8,431 nucleotides of DNA, taken from CAVOBC01 sp963693635. GTDB lineage: Bacteria > Pseudomonadota > Gammaproteobacteria > Pseudomonadales > Azotimanducaceae. Positions within the stretch are counted from its first letter, which is position 1, and every line of letters begins with the position of its first letter. The notes under the pieces are model-generated. The model saw only the letters and a list, made by a program, of their open reading frames with translations. It searched no databases and had not been told where the DNA came from. Shown piece by piece: positions 1 to 5,774 of this stretch. The DNA lies in NCBI GenBank assembly GCA_963693635.1, contig CAVOBC010000207.1:1-8431 (forward strand). The letters run 5' to 3'. The position numbers and the translations under genes were made by a program.

Positions 1-39
1 GGCAGACTTGGCCTCTTCCGGGGATCGCCGTTTGCGCAT
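1..39 (-). CDS. Possible N-terminus of a TetR-like regulator, cut by the left edge
   Basis: An ATG at 39-37 on the minus strand opens 13 codons that run out of the window and read MRKRRSPEEAKSA. A basic stretch followed by R-S-P-E-E-A is a common start of TetR-family repressors, just before the first DNA-binding helix. No strong ribosome binding site is visible; GAGCG lies about ten bases upstream of the ATG. The palindrome CTCGCGAG (51-58) lies just upstream and could be an operator, but eight bases in GC-rich DNA is weak. With only 13 residues this is a guess. The opposite strand is also open from base 2 to a stop at 113-115, so a gene tail on the plus strand is an alternative. Confidence 0.28.
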   Translation of the reverse strand, partial: MRKRRSPEEAKSA

Positions 40-126
40 TGGATTGTTCGCTCGCGAGACGCGTGACAGCGAATCATGCCGTGCCGTCGGCGACTTGACC
101 AGATCATTGCGTTAATGACCTGCTAT

Positions 127-1227
127 TCACGAGTTTTTGTGTCGCGCCCTGTGAAAGCAGGTACCCAGAATGCGCAGTCCCTGTTGAATCTGCGGCAACG
201 TGACAGCGTTGAATCCGAACAGGAGCCCAGCTTTTGGTTCGATGTTGAGGTAATACTGAGCCGTTGAATACACGCCGAGGCCGTGACCCGCACATGCATC
301 GATTACCCGGTCAAGTGCGGCGAGATCTGGATTGGTCGCGTGGGCAATGAGATGCAGTCCGGATGGCGACCCAAAGACGTTGAGATGCTCGTGCAACGCC
401 GCGAGTCCAGTGATCAAGGCGTCGCGTTTTCGCTGATTGCGGACTCTCGTTTGCCGCAGTAGGCGTTCGAAGTGACCATCGGTGATGAACTGCACCAGCG
501 CTTGCTGGGTGACGCGTGGGCTGTCGCGGTCCGCCAGCCACTTGGCGTTTGAGACCGGCCCAATGAGAGACCGCGGGACTACCATGAAACCGAGCCTGAG
601 GTCGGGAAAGAGGCTCTTGGAGAAGGTACCGACGTCGATGACATGGTCCGAGTTGCTGAGGGCGTGAATCGCCTGAATCGGTGGTCCGTCGTAGCGAAAC
701 TCGCTGTCATAGTCGTCCTCGACGATGATGGCGCCCGATGCTTCTGCCCAACGCAGGAGCGTAAGCCGGGGGGCAGCGACATCACCGCGCCCGTTGGAAA
801 CTGGTGCGAGGGCGTCACGTACACGAGGCGCGCCCGTGACTCGCCGGGCGCAGCCATACCTTCGCTGGTAACGGGCAGCGTCTCGATTTGCGGGGACGCC
901 GCCGTGAAGACATGTCGTGCACCCAGATAGTGCGGCTCTCCATCAACACCGGGTCACCGGGATTGACGAGAACGCGGCTGATGAGGTCGAGCGCTTGTTG
1001 CGAGCCATTGACGATGATGACCTGGCCTGGATCACACGTGACAGGTCTGCGGCGAGGTTTCGGGTCGACGGCAAGCGGGTGCCGCTCGCGAGATGGCCAG
1101 CGAGGATCGTGTCCCGAATGGCCCGGTAGACCTGCTGCTGGCGCGTGCCGGTCTGTGGCAGGACAAGCTGCATATCGAATGGCCCTATAGGGTCTCCGCA
1201 TTTTGGCTCTTTTCTCAGCGAATTCAT
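127..1227 (-). pseudogene. Broken MocR/PdxR-type regulator (GntR winged helix + aminotransferase-like domain)
   Basis: MocR regulators join a GntR winged helix to a PLP-binding fold-type I aminotransferase-like domain and often control PLP or amino-acid metabolism. Reading leftward from ATG 1227 (GAGAG just upstream; an alternative ATG is at 1173), the first frame gives QVYRAIRDTILAGHLASGTR and LPSTRNLAADL, a GntR helix-turn-helix. A second frame, entered near 1050, gives CDPGQVIIVNGSQQALDL, the early aminotransferase domain. A third frame, from about 937, gives PHYLGARHVF and LVYVTPSHQFPTGAVMSLP. The last frame, from the six-base G run at 768-773, gives GAIIVEDDYDSEFRYDGPP, then GTFSKSLFPDLRLG with the PLP-binding Lys codon at 616-618, and runs cleanly to a TGA at 129-127. 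The rest of the helix-turn-helix, the linker and the start of the catalytic domain are missing. The family usually has about 480 residues and about 367 codons remain here, so roughly 110-120 codons were lost. Several independent lesions make a true pseudogene much likelier than sequencing error. Confidence 0.88.
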
Positions 1228-1229
1228 GG

Positions 1230-1396
1230 TTAATCTCTCGTTCTGGCGTTGTTTAGCAGCATCTCACGGAGCCGGATTACCCCGCTGTCGCGTAGGGAAC
1301 TCACGGCAGCATATTGCTTTAGTTTCATGAAAGGCTGCTGAAAAAGCAGCCTGATAGACCGATACATGGATTTCACGTTCGCTTCGCGAGCCATGA
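1230..1396. other. Gene-free spacer between two decayed genes
   Basis: No ORF here resembles a protein family. Apart from the start region of the broken MocR gene, the spacer holds the palindrome TTTCATGAAA (1323-1332), a perfect 8-bp hairpin (1332-1352) and a wider interrupted inverted repeat (1359-1406), listed separately. The missing front part of the MOSC gene should lie here but is not recognisable in any plus-strand frame. Confidence 0.5.
1323..1352. repeat. Palindrome joined to a perfect 8-bp hairpin
   Basis: TTTCATGAAA (1323-1332) is a perfect palindrome. It shares its last base with a perfect inverted repeat: AGGCTGCT (1332-1339), a five-base GAAAA loop, then AGCAGCCT (1345-1352). 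Neither side has a long T run, so it is a poor intrinsic terminator. The GGCTGCTGAAAAA string reminds me of terminal repeats of some DDE insertion sequences, but I cannot confirm this from memory. It may be a footprint of a lost mobile element. Confidence 0.6.
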
Positions 1397-1406
1397 ATAG
1401 TATCGG
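1359..1406. repeat. Interrupted inverted repeat, CCGATAC...GTATCGG
   Basis: CCGATAC-ATGG (1359-1369) is answered by CCAT-GAATA-GTATCGG (1391-1406). The outer 7-bp arms are perfect and the inner 4-bp arms are offset by a five-base bulge. It lies immediately after the 8-bp hairpin and overlaps the point where recognisable MOSC coding sequence begins. It is compatible with the remains of a small mobile element or a recombination scar. No function is claimed. Confidence 0.5.
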
Positions 1407-1744
1407 CCGCAAATCGCCACGTTACCGGGGCGCGTCGGCAGATCACGCTGTTCGAGTCCGAGGTGCTTGTGACCATCGCGCGTGATCACAACGTTGACCT
1501 GCGTCCCGATCAGTGCCGCATGAACGTGATAACGACCGGCGTACCCCTGTCGCACTTGATGGACCGGCAGTTTGTCGTCGGCGATGTGTTGCTGAGAGGC
1601 CTTAAGCTCAATGAGCCGTGTTCGCGTTTGCCGGAGGTGGCCTGCATTCGCCTCGTGAGTGCACTGGTCCGCCGTTGCGGTCTCTTTGCTGAAATCCTGG
1701 AAGGTGGCGAGATTCGTCCTGGGAACGTGGCTCGTCCGCGCTAA
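1397..1744 (+). pseudogene. MOSC-domain protein lacking its N-terminal part
   Basis: MOSC domains occur in the C-terminus of molybdenum-cofactor sulfurase and in stand-alone proteins such as YiiM; they handle sulfur through a conserved Cys. The open frame, just after a TGA at 1394-1396, reads RRQITLFESEVL (from about 1433), then RMNVITTGVPLSHLMDRQF, VVGDVLLRGLKLNEPCSRL and GLFAEILEGGEIRPGN, ending at TAA 1742-1744. These match the order of short single-domain MOSC proteins. The conserved Cys is in the EPC motif (codon 1619-1621). Such proteins normally have about 60 more residues before the QVTLIEAEAL-like motif, including a G-[IL]-x-G-D-R-Y motif, and none of that is found upstream. The only possible start is GTG 1463, which would remove the first conserved strand. 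It is most likely a remnant; a functional short form is possible but unlikely. Confidence 0.68.
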
Positions 1745-1757
1745 CTGACCGGCCTTA

Positions 1758-1785
1758 TTGACATGAATGTTCATAAGGATATGAT
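1758..1785 (+). promoter_or_regulatory. Near-consensus sigma-70 promoter for coq4, with operator-like palindrome
   Basis: A perfect -35 box TTGACA (1758-1763) is followed after 16 bases by TATGAT (1780-1785), which has five of six bases of the -10 consensus. Transcription would start near 1792 and leave a leader of about 118 bases before the coq4 ATG. An interrupted palindrome ATGAA-TG-TTCAT (1763-1774) sits directly between the two boxes, where a bound repressor would block RNA polymerase. The box assignment is read directly; the operator role is inference. Confidence 0.6.
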
Positions 1786-1848
1786 GGATCTTGATGCGCA
1801 CTGACCGCTGATACTAATGCGAAATCGCGCGCGCCCCGGTCACCCTGT

Positions 1849-1879
1849 GTGCCGATTGGTATTCGATACCGGTTGGCGT
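1849..1879 (+). promoter_or_regulatory. Long hairpin in the coq4 leader RNA
   Basis: In the predicted leader, bases 1849-1862 can pair with 1866-1879 around a UCG loop, giving 14 continuous pairs. The inner five (GGTAT/ATACC) and an outer block (1851-1853 with 1875-1877) are Watson-Crick. The rest are mostly G-U wobbles (1856/1872, 1857/1871, 1854/1874 and the two outermost) plus one A-U. The wobbles mean the structure forms in plus-strand RNA but much less well in the opposite strand. It ends about 30 bases before the start codon and leaves the GGAG ribosome site free. No T run follows, so it is not an ordinary terminator. It could stabilise the mRNA or regulate translation. Confidence 0.5.
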
Positions 1880-1909
1880 CCTAACACCCGCATCTGACGG
1901 AGATTAATC

Positions 1910-2626
1910 ATGCCCAAGTCGACGCGCGCCCAACCGCTCATTGCAATTCGGGCTTTGCGACAGCTCATTGCCGACCCGGAAGACACGTCCAGGGTCTTCG
2001 AGATCATCAGAGCGCTTGGCGGACCGTCACTGCGCCAGGGGTTAAAGCGGTTTCGCGCGACTGCAGTTGGCGCCCGGGTGCTGCGTGAGAACATTAACTT
2101 GTTGGACGTACTTAAGGATCGTGACTGGCTCCAGTCACTGCCGGTCGGCACGCTCGGACGCACGTACTACGAGTTCATCTATGGCGAGGCGTTGTCGGCC
2201 GACGGACTAGTTGAGGCGAGCGTTGCCAAAGGTGATACGTACGACTTCGACGATCCGGACCTGCGACGTTTTGGTGAGCGCATGCGTGACCAGCACGACG
2301 TCTGGCACACGTTGACTCAATACGGCAGAGACGAATTGGGCGAGGCATGTCTGCTCGGTTTCACCTATGCGCAAACAGGGAACCGCGGCGTTGGACTCAT
2401 TGCGCTCGTTGGCGGCCTCAAGATCAGGCAAGCGCTTGGTCGTGGCGTGCTGCAGGCGATCTGGCGTGGCTATCAGGCAGGAAATCGCGCGCAGTGGCTC
2501 CCGGCCCAGCCGTGGGAAGAACTGCTCGAACGGCCGATTCAGGACGTGCGACGCGAGCTACATCTGACCGAACCTCGTGAATACCAGGTCTTGCGGGACA
2601 ATTTCGCAGGCGCCGCGCCGGCCTGA
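1910..2626 (+). CDS. COQ4-family ubiquinone biosynthesis protein
   Basis: The 238-residue product has the COQ4 hallmark: a metal-binding H-D-x-x-H-(11 residues)-E motif as H129-D130-V-W-H133...E145, within HDVWHTLTQYGRDELGE, followed by a helical LLGFTYAQTGN segment. COQ4 is required for coenzyme Q synthesis in eukaryotes, where it has been linked to oxidative decarboxylation at ring carbon C1. Many proteobacteria carry homologues whose exact step is less certain. No signal peptide or convincing membrane span is visible, so a cytoplasmic or membrane-associated protein is expected. The start is supported by GGAG seven bases before the ATG. All conserved metal ligands are present, in contrast to the broken genes on its left. 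The gene has its own predicted promoter and structured leader. No other ubiquinone genes are in the window, so this appears to be a stand-alone copy. Confidence 0.92.
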   Translation: MPKSTRAQPLIAIRALRQLIADPEDTSRVFEIIRALGGPSLRQGLKRFRATAVGARVLRENINLLDVLKDRDWLQSLPVGTLGRTYYEFIYGEALSADGLVEASVAKGDTYDFDDPDLRRFGERMRDQHDVWHTLTQYGRDELGEACLLGFTYAQTGNRGVGLIALVGGLKIRQALGRGVLQAIWRGYQAGNRAQWLPAQPWEELLERPIQDVRRELHLTEPREYQVLRDNFAGAAPA

Positions 2627-2651
2627 TAGGCTGCAAAAAGGTAGCGCGGGA

Positions 2652-2757
2652 GGCCCCTTCAACTGCCTTTCCTCTGTCTTTCGCCTCCTTTGCCATCTGC
2701 TTTTCCTTGATCCTTTGCCTTCTTTTTTCCTGATCCTGCCTCGTTTGAGAAGGGGCC
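2652..2757. repeat. 9-bp inverted repeat flanking the polypyrimidine tract
   Basis: GGCCCCTTC (2652-2660) and GAAGGGGCC (2749-2757) are exact reverse complements and lie just outside the pyrimidine-rich core, 88 bases apart. They could close a large stem-loop in RNA or mark the ends of an inserted element. No target-site duplication was recognised beside them. Confidence 0.6.
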
Positions 2758-2894
2758 GACTCGCCAGGTGTCGCCCTGAAGTCGGTCTGCAGCGATCCAC
2801 CGCCCCGTTGATACGCTGACGTTGCGTTCGGCACGCCTTCGACGGCGTTCGGGTGGACCCTTTGGCACCATCCGTTCCGGCGCTTCGATTGCGT

Positions 2895-2900
2895 TATGAT
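2895..2900 (+). promoter_or_regulatory. Possible -10 box for a leaderless GMC transcript
   Basis: TATGAT (2895-2900) ends six bases before the chosen ATG at 2907, so transcription could begin at or next to the start codon. This would fit the poor ribosome binding site (only AGGG almost touching the ATG). No good -35 box lies 16-18 bases upstream; TTGGCA at 2862-2867 is too far away. Weak evidence. Confidence 0.25.
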
Positions 2901-2906
2901 CAGGGC

Positions 2907-4508
2907 ATGGTGACCTATGACTATGTGATAGTGGGAGCGGGTTCAGCGGGCTGCGTGCTGGCTGACCGCCTGTCTGCGAGCGGGCAGCGTGTGTGCCTGC
3001 TTGAGGCCGGGGGTCGTGACCTGCATCCGTTTTTACACATCCCTGCCGGCTGGGCCGCGAACTTCAACGACCCGCGCTTCGACTGGCGCTACTCGACCGA
3101 ACCGGAACCTGCGCTCAAGGACCGGCGGATACTTTGGCCGAGGGGTAAGGTCCTCGGCGGATCGAGTGCCATCAACGGCATGATCTATATTCGCGGCGTG
3201 CCGCTCGACTTTGAGCGGTGGGCACAGTCCGGCGCCGACGGCTGGAGCTGGGATGAGGTCCTGCCGTACTTTCGCCGCGCAGAAAAGCAATCAACCCACA
3301 TCGATGAGATGCACGGCGCCGACGGGCCGCTGCATGTTCAGGATGTGCGAGACAAACGCTCGGTACACGAGGCATTTATCAACGCGATGGGCGAGACCGG
3401 CATTCCCAGAAACCCGGACTTCAACGGGGTCGATCAAGCGGGCGCGGGTTACTTCCAGTTTACGCAACACAACGGCCGCAGATGGAGCACAGCCTCTGCA
3501 TACCTCCGTGATGCCCGCAAGCGGCCGAACCTCACGATCGTCACCGGCGCACTTGCAACGCGGGTCTGTTTCGACGGTCTGCGCGCGGTCGGGGTCGAGG
3601 GCGTTCGCGATGGACAGTCAGAGCAGTGGGACGGCGCACACATTGTGCTGTCCGGTGGGGCGATCAATTCGCCGCAATTGCTCGAATTGTCCGGGATCGG
3701 CAATCGTGATCGCTTGCAGGACGTCGGTATTCCGGTTGTCCATCATTTGCCTGATGTCGGCGAGAATCTGCAGGACCACCTGTTCGCTAAAGTCGTGTAC
3801 GGCACCCATCCCGAGCTGTCGATTAACCGCGAGGTGCAAGGCTGGCGACTCGTCCCCGCCGCCCTCAAGTGGTTCTTCACGCGGTCGGGGCCGTTGACGA
3901 CAGGATCGGCGCCGGTCGGTGGGTTCTGGTATACGAGGGAAGGCCTTGAAGCGCCGGATGTGCAGTATCACTTTGCATCGGGCGCAACGCTCTATAATGC
4001 GGCCGGCAAGATTGCACCGATGCCGTTTCCGGCGATGACCGGCGTTGCCAACCAAAGCCGTCCGGAGTCGCGTGGCAGCCTGCATATAAGCAGTGCCGAC
4101 CCGACGGAACCACCGGTCATTCATGCCAACTACCTGGCGACCGAAGAAGATCGACTGACGCTGATGCGCGGCGTTCGGCAGGTCATCGACATGTTTGAGG
4201 CGGATTGCATGAAGCCGTTTGTCACGGGCCGTGTTTCGCCGGGGCCGGACGTCGACACGAGTGATGACGACGTGCTGCTCGACTACATTCGCGGTGACGC
4301 GTCAACCACGTTTCATCCGTGTTGCACCTGCAGCATGGGCAAGGTGGTGGACGCCAATCTTGCGGTCTACGGGGTGCAGGGCCTGACCGTTGCCGACGCC
4401 TCGGTCATGCCGTTCGTCGTGTCTGGCAATACCAACGCGGCAGCCATCATGATCGGGGAGAAAGCGGCGGACATCCTGCTCGGCAGGACGGCGGATGATT
4501 CCGCGTAA
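2907..4508 (+). CDS. GMC-family FAD-dependent oxidoreductase (choline dehydrogenase/AlkJ-like)
   Basis: The 533-residue product is a full-length glucose-methanol-choline oxidoreductase, a flavoenzyme that oxidises alcohols to aldehydes. It starts with the FAD-binding fold: G10-A-G-S-A-G15 and acidic E33 at the end of the second strand. GMC signature 1 is at about residues 79-97 (RGKVLGGSSAINGM...), and signature 2 at 250-265 (GGAINSPQLLELSGIG). The catalytic pair is His470 in T-T-F-H-P and Asn510 in S-G-N-T-N-A. No signal peptide is present, so it is probably cytoplasmic or loosely membrane-bound. Relatives of this kind often pass electrons to ubiquinone. ATG 2907 is preferred because V-T-Y-D-Y-V-I-V follows at once, as usual in the family; an upstream GTG at 2853 would add 18 residues without similarity. 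One oddity is that the usual H-P-x-G-T-C motif reads H-P-C-C-T-C. The substrate cannot be told. A 162-bp gap separates it from the CoA-transferase genes. Confidence 0.94.
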   Translation: MVTYDYVIVGAGSAGCVLADRLSASGQRVCLLEAGGRDLHPFLHIPAGWAANFNDPRFDWRYSTEPEPALKDRRILWPRGKVLGGSSAINGMIYIRGVPLDFERWAQSGADGWSWDEVLPYFRRAEKQSTHIDEMHGADGPLHVQDVRDKRSVHEAFINAMGETGIPRNPDFNGVDQAGAGYFQFTQHNGRRWSTASAYLRDARKRPNLTIVTGALATRVCFDGLRAVGVEGVRDGQSEQWDGAHIVLSGGAINSPQLLELSGIGNRDRLQDVGIPVVHHLPDVGENLQDHLFAKVVYGTHPELSINREVQGWRLVPAALKWFFTRSGPLTTGSAPVGGFWYTREGLEAPDVQYHFASGATLYNAAGKIAPMPFPAMTGVANQSRPESRGSLHISSADPTEPPVIHANYLATEEDRLTLMRGVRQVIDMFEADCMKPFVTGRVSPGPDVDTSDDDVLLDYIRGDASTTFHPCCTCSMGKVVDANLAVYGVQGLTVADASVMPFVVSGNTNAAAIMIGEKAADILLGRTADDSA

Positions 4509-4670
4509 AGGCAATCAGAAAGAGCGCAGGGCTGCGGGGCTGGATCTTTTGGCGGGCCGCCTCAAAGGTAACGTCGTCAGGTGAGCTGCCGCCGGGTCAA
4601 TGGCTGACTTGGCAGACTCAACAAAGACCGAGAATTTAGAAAAAGAAACCGGGTCCAAGAGCAACAGATT

Positions 4671-5774
4671 ATGGTCCAGGATCAGGCCCTTGCGGGCATC
4701 CGTGTGGTGGACATATCCGGCAGCGTCAGCACCGGCTTCTGCGCCAAGGTCTTTGCCGACTACGGCGCTGACGTCATCAATCTCGAACCCGAGGGTGGCT
4801 TCAGAACCCGCAACCTGGCGCCCCTCATAGGCGGCACCGCTCCCAACGCGAGTGCCATGCATGCGTGGCTTAGCACGAACAAAAAGAGTGTACGGGCGGA
4901 CGCCATCGGGCCCGCGCAGTGCGCGACGATTATCGGCGAGGCGGACCTCTTGCTCGACGATGGGCAGGAGCACGGTTTCGACTGCGGGGGCGTGCGGTCC
5001 AGTATCAGTTGGTATGGGCGCGGCGGACCGTATGAGAACTTCGTTGGCACTGATGCCCAGTGCTTTGCCCTGAACGGCATGATTCGGAACATTGGTCCGA
5101 TTGAGGGTCCACCGATCATGACTGCGGGCTATCAGGCCGAGGTCACCGCGGGTATCACGGCCTATACCGCGAGCCTCGCGCAAGTGCTGGCGGGTGAGTT
5201 AGGTAATCGGAGAAACCCCGTTCACATCGAAACCAGTATCTTCGAGTCGTGCATATGTTTCACCGACGTCGGTGCGGTCGGCTTTCATAACTCCGGACTA
5301 CAGGCGTCGCGCATGGGCATCAACCGCTTCCCGCCGACGTACCCGCTCGGCGTCTTTCCGTGTCGTGATGGCTGGATCGGGGTCACGGTGCTTACGCCGT
5401 CGCAATGGCACTCTTTTTGCAAATTGCTTGGCATGGATGAACTGGCCGAGGTGCCACTTTTTCAGTCGTCGGTTGGGCGTCTGCAGGCGCGAGACGTGAT
5501 CGAACCACTCATGTGCGAACGATTCGAGACGTTCTCGGCCGAGGACTTGTTCTACAAAGGCCAGCAAGCGGCGATTCCGCTCGCGCGCGTGCCCACGATG
5601 GAGGAGTTGTTTGAGGTCGATCAGTTTCAGATTCGAAATGCGATGACCGAAGCGACGCTGCCTGATGGCGAGACCTTGCGGGTGCCGAGCGTCGCCTTTC
5701 GCCTGTATTCGACGCCGCCATCGTTTGGTGGTCCGGTCGCGGCCCTCGGCCAGCACTCGGGAGATTACGCATGA
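4671..5774 (+). CDS. Class III (CaiB/BaiF) CoA-transferase, short divergent subunit
   Basis: Class III CoA-transferases move CoA between acyl-CoA and a free acid as interlocked dimers. The product (367 residues) opens with LAGIRVVDISGSVSTGFCAK and FADYGADVINLE, the family's N-terminal fold, then N70-K-K-S-V and a W-Y-G-R-G-G-P-Y segment. A second-half motif G-Y-Q-A-E-V-T-A-G-I-T-A is at about 153-164. The catalytic-Asp position lies in HIETSIFES; it aligns with VDVSMQDA of formyl-CoA transferase, and here the residue is Glu192. It is shorter than the usual 380-420 residues, mainly because the V-E-N-F...N-P block after residue 95 is reduced. The K-V-E after A-D-V-I is N-L-E. The only possible in-frame start is ATG 4671, with a weak AAGAG upstream. 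The stop overlaps the next gene's start (ATGA, 5771-5774), so the two are translationally coupled. Probable partner subunit in a heteromer; substrate unknown. Confidence 0.9.
   Translation: MVQDQALAGIRVVDISGSVSTGFCAKVFADYGADVINLEPEGGFRTRNLAPLIGGTAPNASAMHAWLSTNKKSVRADAIGPAQCATIIGEADLLLDDGQEHGFDCGGVRSSISWYGRGGPYENFVGTDAQCFALNGMIRNIGPIEGPPIMTAGYQAEVTAGITAYTASLAQVLAGELGNRRNPVHIETSIFESCICFTDVGAVGFHNSGLQASRMGINRFPPTYPLGVFPCRDGWIGVTVLTPSQWHSFCKLLGMDELAEVPLFQSSVGRLQARDVIEPLMCERFETFSAEDLFYKGQQAAIPLARVPTMEELFEVDQFQIRNAMTEATLPDGETLRVPSVAFRLYSTPPSFGGPVAALGQHSGDYA

Larger units (their letters stand above)
2627..2906. other. Intergenic region with strand-asymmetric polypyrimidine tract
   Basis: This 280-bp gap lies between two rightward genes. 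Its central part (about 2658-2746) is dominated by C and T on the plus strand, with only about fifteen purines among some 88 bases. It contains near-repeats around TTGATCC (2707-2713) and CTGATCC (2730-2736), and a 7-base mirror repeat, TTTCCTC (2668-2674) and CTCCTTT (2685-2691). A T run at 2721-2728 has no GC-rich stem directly before it. Minus-strand frames give very basic Lys/Arg/Glu-rich peptides, which simply reflect the purine-rich strand. No gene is called. Confidence 0.6.

Noticed and set aside
2..115. Plus-strand open frame from the left edge to a TAA
   Set aside because: Thirty-seven codons with no recognisable motif; could be a gene tail or chance, and the minus-strand TetR-like start fits slightly better.
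1373..1801. 142-codon open frame on the minus strand
   Set aside because: Antisense to the MOSC remnant, whose plus-strand translation matches a known family while this one does not.
2424..2834. Basic Lys/Arg/Glu-rich open frames on the minus strand over the polypyrimidine tract
   Set aside because: The composition follows directly from the purine-rich strand in several frames, and the frame also runs across the coq4 3' end; no family similarity or convincing ribosome site.
3618..4124. 168-codon open frame on the minus strand
   Set aside because: Antisense to the GMC gene, rich in Arg, with no recognisable domain.
4548..4567. GC-rich inverted sequence after the GMC gene (GGCGG-G-CCGCC) as a terminator
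   Set aside because: The loop is too small for the full stem and no T run follows, so an intrinsic terminator is not supported.
4609..4642. TTGGCA as a -35 box for the CoA-transferase genes
   Set aside because: No acceptable -10 box occurs at 16-18 bases; the candidates match poorly.
4515..5183. 222-codon open frame on the minus strand
   Set aside because: It lies antisense to the first CoA-transferase, shows no family motif, and its openness is explained by the GC-rich codon pattern of the true gene.
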